Origin: Shewanella sp. OPT22
GTDB taxonomy: Bacteria > Pseudomonadota > Gammaproteobacteria > Enterobacterales > Shewanellaceae
DNA: 64,000 nt
Reading direction: 5' to 3'
Assembly: GCF_004168585.1 (NCBI RefSeq)
Contig: NZ_PGVH01000007.1
Coordinates: 163,616 to 227,615, forward strand
The notes below the pieces were generated by a model that worked only from the letters and a program-made list of their open reading frames with translations, did no database searches and was not told the DNA's origin. This document shows positions 56,063 through 64,000 of the stretch, piece by piece; position 1 is the stretch's first letter, and each line of letters begins with the position of its first letter. Made by a program: the position numbers and the translations under genes.

Positions 56063-57878
56063 AAGTATATTGCTTACCAGCTTAGTTTTACTAGCGCCGC
56101 TTGCTCATAGCAATGGCATTTTTAACAACTCAAGTGGTGGACTATTTAGTTCTGAACCTGAAATTCTCCCTGTTGAGAAAGCCTTTGATTTTGAAGCGAA
56201 TCAACAAGGAAACAAGCTTAAATTAAGTTGGGTTATTGCCGACGGATACTACATGTATAAAGGCAAACTCAAGTTTAAGGCTGATGGCGCAACCTTAGGT
56301 GAAATAGCTTTACCAAAAGGCAAAATTCATCATGATGAATATTTTGGTGAGCAAGAAGTCTATACCAGTTTTATCGAATTCCCGATAAGCCTAAAAGAAG
56401 CAAAAGCAGGCAGCACTTTCACAGTTACTTTTATGGGCTGCGCTGAAGGAAAACTTTGTTACCCACCAACCAAGCGAGTCGTTAAATTAACTCAGGTAGA
56501 TGCAAGTACTGCAACGACTGATGACTCATCGGCGAGTAACAAAGCATCAACAGATGAGCAAAAGCAAGCACCGATTACACAGCAAGATAAGCTGTCGCAA
56601 ATGCTTTCGAATAACAGCTTGTTAATCACACTATTAATCTTCTTCGGCTTAGGCATTGGTCTCGCACTCACGCCATGTGTATTTCCAATGTACCCTATTT
56701 TATCCGGAATCATTGTCGGACAAGGTGAAAAGCTTTCTGTAGGTAAAGGCTTTGCATTAGCGATGACCTATGTTCAAGGTATGGCTATCACCTACTCTGT
56801 TTTAGGGTTAATTGTTGCTTCTGCAGGTTTAAAGTATCAAGCTGCGCTGCAAAGCCCTGTGATATTGCTGATTCTTGCCGCATTGTTTGTGGTATTAAGC
56901 TTATCTATGTTTGGCTTGTATGATTTAAAGCTACCGGCCAAATGGCAAGATAAAATGAACAATGCCTCTAATACTCAAAAAGGTGGTAATTTCATTGGTG
57001 TATTTGTAATGGGTGCCATTTCAGGTTTAGTGGCTTCTCCTTGTACCTCTGCACCACTTTCTGGTGTATTAATCTACATTGCTCAGTCTGGCGATTTAGT
57101 ACTGGGTTTCTTAGCCCTATACATTCTTAGTATGGGTATGGGTGTTCCATTGCTTATCATGGGCGCTTCTGGCGGTAAGTTACTGCCAAGAGCTGGTGGT
57201 TGGATGGAAATCGTTAAGACGGTATTTGGTTTCCTTCTCATCGCAGTATCAATCATGATGATAGGCCGTATTTGGACAGGCGTTGTGTCCGATGTGTTAT
57301 GGGCTATTTGGGGTGTGGCACTTACTGGTTACTTAATACATCAAAATAAGAAAACTGAGTTTAACTGGAAACAAACCGTTCGTTCGGTTCTACTCACTGG
57401 TGCTTTACTCGGTAGTTTTTCTTACGGCTTTATGTCAATGATGGAGACATTAGGTTTTCAAGCACCAAAAGCAGAACGAGCACAAGTTGCTGATGGCAGT
57501 GAGCCGCAACAGCAACAAGGCTTTAAACGTGTTAAAACACTGGCCGAATTGAATACTGAAGTAGCTAAAGCAAGTGATCAAGGTAAAGTTGTGATGTTCG
57601 ATCTTTATGCTGACTGGTGTGTAGCCTGTAAGGAGTTTGAACACATCACGTTCGCTGACAAAGACGTCGCTGCTCGCATGAACAACATGGTGCTATTACA
57701 AGCCGATGTCACCAAAAATGACGATGATGATATCGAGTTGCTGGAACATTTCGATGTACTTGGCTTACCGACAATTATGTTCTTTGATAAGCAAGGTAAA
57801 GTAGCCGATCAGTATCGTATAACCGGGTTTATGGGGCCTAAAGATTTTGGCGCTCACTTGGATTTATTGCTGAAATAG
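56049..57878 (+). CDS. dsbD: Thiol:disulfide interchange protein DsbD
   Basis: Carries electrons from cytoplasmic thioredoxin to periplasmic DsbC/DsbG and CcmG. The 609-aa protein has a signal peptide (1-21), an N-terminal alpha domain with Cys131 and Cys137 (MGCAEGKLCYPPT), eight membrane helices with the redox cysteines in LALTPCVFPMYPIL (Cys210) and VASPCTSAPLSG, and a C-terminal thioredoxin-like domain with DWCVACK. All six catalytic cysteines are visible. The start ATG lies inside the old cutA frame. A loop of hydrophilic residues (150-185) links the first domain to the membrane part. Confidence 0.96.
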   Translation: MKKLLSILLTSLVLLAPLAHSNGIFNNSSGGLFSSEPEILPVEKAFDFEANQQGNKLKLSWVIADGYYMYKGKLKFKADGATLGEIALPKGKIHHDEYFGEQEVYTSFIEFPISLKEAKAGSTFTVTFMGCAEGKLCYPPTKRVVKLTQVDASTATTDDSSASNKASTDEQKQAPITQQDKLSQMLSNNSLLITLLIFFGLGIGLALTPCVFPMYPILSGIIVGQGEKLSVGKGFALAMTYVQGMAITYSVLGLIVASAGLKYQAALQSPVILLILAALFVVLSLSMFGLYDLKLPAKWQDKMNNASNTQKGGNFIGVFVMGAISGLVASPCTSAPLSGVLIYIAQSGDLVLGFLALYILSMGMGVPLLIMGASGGKLLPRAGGWMEIVKTVFGFLLIAVSIMMIGRIWTGVVSDVLWAIWGVALTGYLIHQNKKTEFNWKQTVRSVLLTGALLGSFSYGFMSMMETLGFQAPKAERAQVADGSEPQQQQGFKRVKTLAELNTEVAKASDQGKVVMFDLYADWCVACKEFEHITFADKDVAARMNNMVLLQADVTKNDDDDIELLEHFDVLGLPTIMFFDKQGKVADQYRITGFMGPKDFGAHLDLLLK

Positions 57879-57884
57879 TATTGC

Positions 57885-57920
57885 GGGATTGAGTTAAGTT
57901 AGACATTAGCTCAATCCCTT
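57885..57920 (+). terminator. Terminator-like hairpin after dsbD
   Basis: GGGATTGAG (57885-57893) and CTCAATCCC (57910-57918) form a 9-bp stem with a 16-base loop. The T-run is short, so the strength is uncertain. It lies 6 bp after the dsbD stop and before the 3' end of a convergent gene. Confidence 0.6.
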
Positions 57921-57943
57921 ACTGAGTAATTACTACTTTATAC

Positions 57944-58504
57944 TTAAGTATTTGATTTTTTTTTGGAAGTAAAATAGTGAATCATAAACTCTTTTTCTAA
58001 TAATAATTTTTGCTCTGTATCAACGTCAACCTTTTCTGGCTTCGGCGGTTTAGGAAAGAGGTTACCCACCTGATTTACAACAACTTTTTCCCGAACCCTT
58101 TCAAGTGCATACTGAAGCTTTCGATCAGCTTGACTGTCACTAAAACACAAAGCTTGAACACAATTTTTCTCTTGAAATAAACTGCGATGAGGTTCTCTCT
58201 TAGTACTACTCGCAGAAACTGAATTTCTACCATCAGTCACAGCATACGATGCAAGTTCTTTTGCTTTACCAACAGCTGCAACCGTAAGTTTTGAAACTTT
58301 TCCAATCAGATGAAACACAGAAGCTCTTTGATGGCTTTCAGGGTTTCCATCACTTACTGTGAGTTTAGGGGCCTCTTTGCCATTGAAATCTACTGTAGTT
58401 AGAGTTGATAAATCTTGAAGAGGTGAACCGCCCTCAAGATGCTGATCAAATGAGCCGTTCTGACATCTACGATCTGGATATGAAAAATGAGCAGATAACG
58501 CCAT
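57944..58504 (-). CDS. Orphan protein, candidate secreted effector
   Basis: The 186-aa protein starts MALSAHFSYPDRRCQNGSFD; I do not recognise it. It has no signal peptide or membrane segment. The N-terminal 95 residues are rich in Ser, Thr, Pro and Asn; a helical region (about 60-95: VFHLIGKVSKLTVAAVGKAK) and a basic C-terminal part ending KKKSNT follow. It lies alone between dsbD (convergent) and purC (same strand, but separated by a strong hairpin), again as a single gene beside housekeeping genes. This matches the pattern of the other orphan genes; the effector label is inference only. Confidence 0.55.
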   Translation of the reverse strand: MALSAHFSYPDRRCQNGSFDQHLEGGSPLQDLSTLTTVDFNGKEAPKLTVSDGNPESHQRASVFHLIGKVSKLTVAAVGKAKELASYAVTDGRNSVSASSTKREPHRSLFQEKNCVQALCFSDSQADRKLQYALERVREKVVVNQVGNLFPKPPKPEKVDVDTEQKLLLEKEFMIHYFTSKKKSNT

Positions 58505-58586
58505 AAATTTAACCTGTTAATAACAATAAGAACATTATAAACATGAAACTATTAAGGTTTTACAAAGATAAACGTTATTTCATCTA

Positions 58587-58623
58587 AAGGTAATCTACAT
58601 TTAATTTCAATGCAGATTACCTT
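58587..58623 (-). terminator. Hairpin terminator after purC
   Basis: A 15-bp stem (58587-58601 with 58609-58623, one G-T wobble position) and a 7-base loop lie 15 bp after the purC stop. The T-run is weak, but the stem is strong. Confidence 0.65.
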
Positions 58624-58637
58624 CGAACAAGACTAGA

Positions 58638-59738
58638 TTAATCTACCAAACGATAATTTTTTAATACTGAAATAAGCTCTAGCCTTGGGTTTTCTGAAAT
58701 CTCAATTTTCTTCCCTGTCGCTTTCTCAGATATCCCTACATATGTATTAGAAACGCTCATCATCTCTTCAAGCGGCAAAGCATTGTCCCTAGCTAACGCT
58801 TCTCGTTCGGGCATACGGTTCTTATTGAGTAAAATATCTGGATCAGGGAAGTGATTCAGAAGCATCTGACGAAAACCTTCTTTCGAATTCTCAATTACCT
58901 GATCATCACGATAAGCTGCACCATCCCAAATTCTTGACGAATCAGGTGTACCTACTTCATCCATATAGATCAGTTTTGAATTTCCTTGTTTGTCCGTCAC
59001 ATAACCAAACTCAAACTTGGTATCGACAAAGATTTGATCGTGAGCCGCTAATTTGTCCGAAATCAGGTTAAAACCATCTTTTAGCAATGTCTCATAAAGA
59101 TCGATATCCGCTTTGGATTCAAAACCAAAAGCTTCAAAGTTATCTTCAATATTCTTTCTAGAAACATTTACATCATCTTGTGCTGGCACACCTGGGATAC
59201 CATTTAGAATACCTTTCGTAGATGGTGTGATCAGTAATTCAGGTAATTTTTGATTCTTTTTCAGCCCTTCAGGTAAACGAATACCACAAAATTCTCGTTC
59301 ACCTTTTTCATAAGCTCTCCACATCGAGCCTGTAATGTATTGACGACAGATAGCTTCAACCATTACAGGTCTGGCTTTTTGTACAATCCATACCAGTGGA
59401 TGTGGTACATCTAAAATATGGCTATCTGCAAGTCCTTGCTCTTTAAAACAATCAAACCAGTAATTTGAAATGGTGTTTAACGCTGCACCTTTTCCTGGGA
59501 TACCATTTAACCCTTGATCACCATGAAAAATACAATCGAAAGCTGAGATACGGTCGCTGATCACCATTACCGCAAGCGGGGTATCATCCGGTACCGGGTA
59601 GCCTTTTTCTTTTATCAAACGGCGGCTATCAGTATCCGTTAACCAATAAACGCTTCGCACTTTACCACTATGTACTGGTTTATCAGTGCGAATAGGAAGA
59701 TCATCATTTACAGCAAGAACAGAATCAGCAAGACTCAT
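58638..59738 (-). CDS. purC: SAICAR synthase, long form
   Basis: Phosphoribosylaminoimidazole-succinocarboxamide synthase, a step of de novo purine synthesis: ATP-dependent joining of CAIR and aspartate. The 366-aa protein has [11 protein letters not shown] at the ATP site, [44 protein letters not shown] and [14 protein letters not shown], all conserved SAICAR-synthase motifs. It is longer than E. coli PurC (237), as in the Vibrio/Shewanella subtype. ATG at 59738. Monocistronic. Confidence 0.93.
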   Translation of the reverse strand: MSLADSVLAVNDDLPIRTDKPVHSGKVRSVYWLTDTDSRRLIKEKGYPVPDDTPLAVMVISDRISAFDCIFHGDQGLNGIPGKGAALNTISNYWFDCFKEQGLADSHILDVPHPLVWIVQKARPVMVEAICRQYITGSMWRAYEKGEREFCGIRLPEGLKKNQKLPELLITPSTKGILNGIPGVPAQDDVNVSRKNIEDNFEAFGFESKADIDLYETLLKDGFNLISDKLAAHDQIFVDTKFEFGYVTDKQGNSKLIYMDEVGTPDSSRIWDGAAYRDDQVIENSKEGFRQMLLNHFPDPDILLNKNRMPEREALARDNALPLEEMMSVSNTYVGISEKATGKKIEISENPRLELISVLKNYRLVD

Positions 59739-59915
59739 CTCAGAGTTTTCCTTCAGGTAGGGTAATTTATTTTTTATTTATTTTCATAAGGTTAGATTTA
59801 ATTATTTTTAAAACACTCCTTTAGAAATGCTTTAAATTTTCGTTATTAGTCAAATATCTAACCTAAAAAATTGACCAATATTTTACGTCTAATTGAAGTA
59901 GTAATCTAGTGATTT

Positions 59916-59925
59916 ACATATATGT
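59916..59925. promoter_or_regulatory. Candidate ArsR operator
   Basis: ACATATATGT is a perfect 10-bp palindrome in an AT-rich stretch (59910-59940) 47 bp before the arsR start. ArsR-family repressors bind such short AT palindromes near the promoter. Not proven. Confidence 0.45.
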
Positions 59926-59972
59926 TTTTTAATATATACTACTTTTAAGATATTCACTGGGAGATCATTTTT

Positions 59973-60314
59973 ATGGATTCATTAAGCTTATTTAAAGCAC
60001 TTTCTGACCAAACTCGCTTAACGAGTGTTGTGCTCATCCACTCTCAGCAAGAACTGTGTGTTTGCGAACTTATGGTTGGACTGGATGAAATACAGCCTAA
60101 GGTTTCACGTCACCTTGCACTATTAAAAAAACAAGGTGTGCTATGTGGTCGAAAACAAGGGCAATGGGTCTTTTACTTCCTCAACCCTGAATTGCCAGCC
60201 TGGTTTATCCAAATGCTCGATCAACTCGTTTTAGAACCACAAAATTATCAAGCTGCATTAGACAGATTAAATAAAATGGGTGACCGACCTCTACGTCAAA
60301 CCCAATGTTGTTAA
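59973..60314 (+). CDS. arsR: ArsR-family metalloregulator
   Basis: The 113-aa winged-helix repressor begins MDSLSLFKALSDQTRLTSVV. ELCVCEL (Cys29, Cys31) at the start of the DNA-recognition region matches the As(III)-binding motif of classic ArsR; a further CC lies at the C-terminus (112-113). LDEIQPKVSRHLALLKKQGV is the recognition helix. First gene of an operon with gapdh and arsJ, which it should repress until arsenite binds. Confidence 0.93.
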   Translation: MDSLSLFKALSDQTRLTSVVLIHSQQELCVCELMVGLDEIQPKVSRHLALLKKQGVLCGRKQGQWVFYFLNPELPAWFIQMLDQLVLEPQNYQAALDRLNKMGDRPLRQTQCC

Positions 60315-60338
60315 TTTATTTTTTATTAGGGAATTGTT

Positions 60339-61346
60339 ATGACAATTAGAGTTGGTATTAATGGCTTTGGCCGCATGGGTCGCTTAGTTTTACGCTCAGC
60401 ATGGCAGTGGGAGAATATTGAGTTTGTCCAAATCAATGATCCACAAGGTAATGCTGAAACCTTTGCACATTTGATGCAGTTTGATTCTGTACACGGTATC
60501 TGGGATGAAACAGTAACATCAGAAACCAACAGCATAATCATTAACGATAAGCCTTTGCGTTTTACACAAAACACAACGATTGCTGAAACAGATTGGTCTG
60601 AATGTGATGTCGTTATTGAAGCCTCTGGCGTAATGAAAGATAAGCAAAAACTGCAAGCTTACCTCGATCAAGGTGTAAAGCGTGTACTGGTTACAGCTCC
60701 AGTAAAACAAGAAGGTGTTCTCAACGTCGTGATGGGTGTCAACCACCACCTCTATAACCCTGACGAACACAGAATCGTCACTGCAGCGTCATGTACAACA
60801 AACTGTTTAGCCCCAGTAGTCAAAGTACTGCATGAGAAAATTGGAATTGAACATGGCTCAATGACTACAATTCATGACATTACTAACACTCAAACTATCT
60901 TAGACGCTCCACATAAAGATCTTCGTCGTGCACGCGCTTGTGGAATGAGTTTGATCCCCACGACTACTGGTAGTGCAACGGCCATTACTCATATTTTCCC
61001 TGAGTTGAAAGGCAAGCTAAATGGCCACGCTATTCGTGTACCCTTAGCCAATGCGTCGATTACTGATTGTGTGTTTGAGATGAAACGTCCTGTTACAGCT
61101 GAAGAAATCAATCAACTGCTCACTGATGCCGCTGATGGCGAACTTGCAGGCGTGCTAGGGGTTGAAACTCGCCCACTGGTCTCTATCGATTATAAAACGG
61201 ATCCCCGTTCAGCCATTGTTGATGCTATGTCGACCATGATCATCAATGACACTCAAGCTAAACTGTATGTTTGGTATGACAACGAATGGGGCTACGCTAA
61301 CCGTACGGCAGAGTTAGCACGCATGATTGGCGAAATGGATAAGTAG
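60339..61346 (+). CDS. Arsenate-pathway glyceraldehyde-3-phosphate dehydrogenase
   Basis: The 335-aa enzyme has [20 protein letters not shown] (NAD-binding), the catalytic Cys152 in [11 protein letters not shown], and [18 protein letters not shown]. In the ars context GAPDH is known to use arsenate in place of phosphate and form 1-arseno-3-phosphoglycerate, which ArsJ exports. The operon with arsR and arsJ, not its sequence alone, tells it from glycolytic GAPDH. Starts 24 bp after arsR; arsJ begins 11 bp after its stop. Confidence 0.92.
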   Translation: MTIRVGINGFGRMGRLVLRSAWQWENIEFVQINDPQGNAETFAHLMQFDSVHGIWDETVTSETNSIIINDKPLRFTQNTTIAETDWSECDVVIEASGVMKDKQKLQAYLDQGVKRVLVTAPVKQEGVLNVVMGVNHHLYNPDEHRIVTAASCTTNCLAPVVKVLHEKIGIEHGSMTTIHDITNTQTILDAPHKDLRRARACGMSLIPTTTGSATAITHIFPELKGKLNGHAIRVPLANASITDCVFEMKRPVTAEEINQLLTDAADGELAGVLGVETRPLVSIDYKTDPRSAIVDAMSTMIINDTQAKLYVWYDNEWGYANRTAELARMIGEMDK

Positions 61347-61357
61347 GAAAATACCCC

Positions 61358-62596
61358 ATGCTGGCTGCAATTAAATCCTTACCTGAATCAGTAAAGCAAT
61401 ATCTGATCATCACTGGAAATTATTGGTGTTTCACTCTAACCGACGGCGCTTTGCGCATGTTAGTAGTGTTGCACTTTCACCAGCTGGGGTACTCGCCACT
61501 CGAAATCGCCATGTTGTTTCTGTTCTATGAGTTTTTTGGTGTTGTTACCAATTTAGTTGGCGGCTATCTAGGTGCAAAGCTTGGTTTGAATCGCACCATG
61601 AATATTGGTTTAGCTCTACAAGTATTCGCTTTACTCATGCTCACTTTTCCAGCTGAACTATTGCCAAGTGTTATCGCAGGTATTCCTTGGGTGATGGCCG
61701 CACAAGCATTTTCAGGTATTGCGAAAGATCTGAATAAAATGAGTGCTAAAAGTGCCATTAAAACGTTGATCCCGGCCAATGCACAAGGAAAGCTCTATCA
61801 ATGGGTGGCACTGTTAACTGGCTCTAAAAATGCACTCAAAGGCATAGGCTTCTTTTTAGGTGGGTTATTGCTGACTGTGCTTGGTTATCAAGGTGCATTA
61901 TTCGCAATGGCGCTCGTTTTAACCATTGTTTGGGGATTCAGTATTGTAATGCTCAAACAGGAACTTGGTAAATCTAAAGCTAAGCCTAAATTTAAAGATT
62001 TATTCTCTAAGAGTCGTGAAATCAATCTGCTGTCGGCTGCACGTTTATGCTTATTCGCTTCTCGTGATGTATGGTTTGTCGTTGCCCTTCCGGTTTATTT
62101 AGCGGTCACACTAGAGTGGACGGATTGGGAAGTTGGCTCTTTTATGGCGTTGTGGGTAATTGGCTATGGTATTGTTCAAGCTTTTGCCCCCAAGGTTACT
62201 GGCAAAGAAAAAGAGCAAGCGCCAACAGCAAAAGTCGCTATTTTCTGGTTAATCCCTCTATCGGTTATCCCAGCATTAATCGCATTAGGGATTGGTAACT
62301 CGACTCAACTTACCTTGATTATTGTCTCAGGATTACTGATTTTCGGTGCTTTGTTCGCAGTAAATTCTTCACTACACAGTTATCTAATTGTTAGTTATGC
62401 CAAAGCTGATGGCGTATCGTTAGACGTCGGCTTTTACTATATGGCAAATGCTATGGGAAGGTTGATCGGCACTGTGCTCTCAGGCTGGATTTATCAAACG
62501 TATGGATTAGAGGCTTGTTTGTGGTTCTCTAGTGCGCTATTAGCAATTGCATTTTTGGTTTCTCTAAAACTATCTGACAATGTTTCAAGTCAATAA
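61358..62596 (+). CDS. arsJ: Organoarsenical efflux protein ArsJ
   Basis: A 412-aa major-facilitator transporter with about eleven to twelve membrane helices. It begins with SLPESVKQYLIITGNYWCFT and LTDGALRMLVVLHFHQLGYS, close to known ArsJ sequences. It exports 1-arseno-3-phosphoglycerate made by the preceding GAPDH; the ester then breaks down outside, so the pair amounts to arsenate efflux. Last gene of the operon. No arsC reductase or arsB pump is in the window. Confidence 0.92.
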   Translation: MLAAIKSLPESVKQYLIITGNYWCFTLTDGALRMLVVLHFHQLGYSPLEIAMLFLFYEFFGVVTNLVGGYLGAKLGLNRTMNIGLALQVFALLMLTFPAELLPSVIAGIPWVMAAQAFSGIAKDLNKMSAKSAIKTLIPANAQGKLYQWVALLTGSKNALKGIGFFLGGLLLTVLGYQGALFAMALVLTIVWGFSIVMLKQELGKSKAKPKFKDLFSKSREINLLSAARLCLFASRDVWFVVALPVYLAVTLEWTDWEVGSFMALWVIGYGIVQAFAPKVTGKEKEQAPTAKVAIFWLIPLSVIPALIALGIGNSTQLTLIIVSGLLIFGALFAVNSSLHSYLIVSYAKADGVSLDVGFYYMANAMGRLIGTVLSGWIYQTYGLEACLWFSSALLAIAFLVSLKLSDNVSSQ

Positions 62597-62616
62597 CTGA
62601 ATATAAACGAGGTGAG

Positions 62617-62958
62617 TTAGCACTTATCCCGCCAACTGATATAAATACAGTCAAGAATAGCGATTAACCAACAAGCTACCATAACTTTCAAGCCCATCGA
62701 AGCTGACAGTAAAATATCCTGATAAACACTTTGATGGATAAGCTGCATAATTTTAGCGGGATCGAGAGGGATGGTTCCAGCTACGATTTCATTGGCAATT
62801 TTATTGGCGATTGTCATGATTTTTTGCATCAACAAAGCAAAAGCACCAACTGTAACAATAATATAAATCCAACCACGAAGCCGCTGCTTTAAAATGAAGT
62901 GCCCAGAACCTGGAAATACAAAGGCTGAAAATAAGAGTGCTTTTGTTGATGGTTTCAT
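62617..62958 (-). CDS. Small membrane protein, unknown function
   Basis: The 113-aa protein has three hydrophobic segments (about 5-22, 29-48 and 82-104). The start MKPSTKALLFSAFVFPGSGH and the phrase PGSGHFILKQRLRGWIYI resemble TM2/DUF-type small membrane proteins, where G-x-G-x-x-Y/F-x-G loops are common. I cannot name a function. Convergent with arsJ (20 bp). Confidence 0.65.
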   Translation of the reverse strand: MKPSTKALLFSAFVFPGSGHFILKQRLRGWIYIIVTVGAFALLMQKIMTIANKIANEIVAGTIPLDPAKIMQLIHQSVYQDILLSASMGLKVMVACWLIAILDCIYISWRDKC

Positions 62959-63163
62959 AAATAGAGTAGACGTAAATTATTTAGTAAATTGTGGCACCAG
63001 AGTCTTTAAGCAACAAGTATTTGCTCATTTAAACTTTCAAAATATGTGGAGTCTCTAATAATTTATTTTAAAAGAGATGAAAAAGTATAAATATATCGCA
63101 AATATTTTCACATCGTTAAGCTTACATTAAACCTTGAGCGAATAGAGTTCAATATTATAGTGT

Positions 63164-64000
63164 ATGGATTTATTAACTATGCAGCTCCCTGAAGTATTTA
63201 CTCATCCAGCCCAAATAACTTACCTTGTTCTTATAGCTTATATACCTTGTATGGTAATAGAGTATATTCATTACTCATTGTTACAAAAAAACACAGTAAA
63301 AGTTCGAAAAAATGCCCAATATAATTTTAGAGAAATATCCTGTAATTTTGCTCTATACACTTGGCGTTACTTCATTAATGTTTATTTCGCTTTCTTCACA
63401 GGCAAAATTTTTGCTGATACCATGAATTTTCAACTATTCCATATCAACATGAACTGGTTAAGCCTCACCCTTTTAATCGTACTGCAAGATTTTCTATATT
63501 ATTGCTACCACTACACCAGCCATAAACTCCGCTTCATATGGATTGCTCATTCAGTACATCACAGCTCCGAATACTTTAATTACACAACCGCATTGAGACT
63601 TAGTCCATTACGAGTTTTTTCATTCACTACGTTTTTCTGGTTGCCTCTAATTATCATAGGGTATTCCCCTGAATGGATTACTGTTGCTGTTATCACCAAT
63701 CTTGTCTATCAATTCTTTATTCATACTCAAGCAATTAAATCATTGGGGTTCTTAGAGTTACTTCTCAATACACCAGCGCATCACAGAGTACATCACGGAA
63801 AAAACAAACAATACTTGGATAAAAACTTTGGTGGTATTTTAATAATATGGGATCGAATATTTGGCACATTCGAGCAGGAGGTACAACCCGTTGAGTTTGG
63901 TATAACTAAATCAGTAAATTCAGCAAACCCAATAAAAGTAGCTTTATTTGAGTTTATGAACATTTTTAATGACTTTTTCTTCAATAAAAAAAAGGTTAAG
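63164..64000 (+). CDS. Sterol desaturase / fatty acid hydroxylase family protein, cut by the window edge
   Basis: A membrane di-iron oxygenase family member. The ATG at 63164 opens a frame without a stop up to base 64000; 279 codons are seen. The His clusters that bind the iron pair are present: a first His pair in YHYTSH, then HSVHH (WIAHSVHHSSEY), then AHHRVHHGKN. Several membrane helices precede and lie between them. The layout and the closing sequence (GGILIIWDRIFGTFEQEVQP) are typical of alkylglycerol monooxygenase-like or sterol desaturase-like bacterial proteins; the substrate is probably a lipid. Alternative start at 63179. Confidence 0.88.
   Translation, partial: MDLLTMQLPEVFTHPAQITYLVLIAYIPCMVIEYIHYSLLQKNTVKVRKNAQYNFREISCNFALYTWRYFINVYFAFFTGKIFADTMNFQLFHINMNWLSLTLLIVLQDFLYYCYHYTSHKLRFIWIAHSVHHSSEYFNYTTALRLSPLRVFSFTTFFWLPLIIIGYSPEWITVAVITNLVYQFFIHTQAIKSLGFLELLLNTPAHHRVHHGKNKQYLDKNFGGILIIWDRIFGTFEQEVQPVEFGITKSVNSANPIKVALFEFMNIFNDFFFNKKKVK

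Noticed and set aside
55880..56110. A 76-aa reading frame before dsbD
   Set aside because: Its middle part is the CutA core (HHPYDVPE...YLNWI), but it starts at a GTG inside the decayed gene and runs into dsbD out of frame. It is the remains of cutA, not a gene.
60339..61346. This GAPDH as the glycolytic enzyme
   Set aside because: Its place between arsR and arsJ, with short spacers, points to the arsenate pathway instead.
1..64000. CRISPR arrays, insertion sequences, prophage genes, rRNA
   Set aside because: I saw no regularly spaced repeats, no transposase or integrase reading frame, no phage structural gene and no rRNA sequence in the window.

Overview
The window reads as chromosome of a marine, AT-rich gammaproteobacterium of the Shewanellaceae or a close relative. 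The evidence is the gene set and its order: an MSHA pilus cluster end with csrD, priA-argS-ftsN, rpmE, pntAB, prfB-lysS with the RF2 frameshift, the arg-his-pro tRNA operon, and the long (366 aa) PurC. A host-associated genus such as Parashewanella would fit the type III secretion genes, but this is inference; I could not search a database.

Layout. 1-5.4 kb: MSHA biogenesis genes (PilN-like, mshI) and csrD, split by an ankyrin-repeat gene on the other strand. 5.6-15 kb: a lone Ser/Thr/Pro-rich protein with a cysteine-peptidase-like C-terminus, HU, small envelope proteins, glutamate decarboxylase, cmoM, malic enzyme, a tandem YdcZ-type transporter pair and rpmE. 15-24 kb: priA, a lone protein with a permuted NlpC/LRAT-like H...NC motif, argS, an ftsN-like SPOR gene and a TonB receptor. 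24-27 kb: a lone coiled-coil protein and a secreted PKD protein. 27-39 kb: pntAB, a Tat-exported protein, a secreted sphingomyelinase-like phosphodiesterase, lysS, prfB, chrA and a short GlpD-like oxidoreductase. 39-43 kb: a compact operon for a type III secretion translocon of the SPI-2/Ese type (SscA-like chaperone, SseC-like and SseD-like translocators, SseE-like protein, a 78-aa orphan), convergent with a four-gene tRNA operon. 43-53 kb: a GAF-GAF-GGDEF protein, rep, and a TetR-controlled RND efflux operon. 52-64 kb: ubiK, asnB, fxsA, a decayed cutA, dsbD, an orphan protein, purC, the arsR-gapdh-arsJ arsenate operon and a truncated sterol-desaturase-family gene.

Main biological reading. 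The translocon operon carries no needle, basal body, ATPase or SseB/EspA-type filament gene here, so the machine must be encoded elsewhere if it exists. Five unrelated orphan genes (1763, 5641, 17679, 24148, 57944) sit alone between housekeeping genes. At least two show motifs of host-directed enzymes and one has ankyrin repeats. I infer that these are scattered effector candidates for the same secretion system. A secreted sphingomyelinase-like enzyme strengthens the picture of an animal-associated bacterium. The rest is ordinary core metabolism and gene expression.
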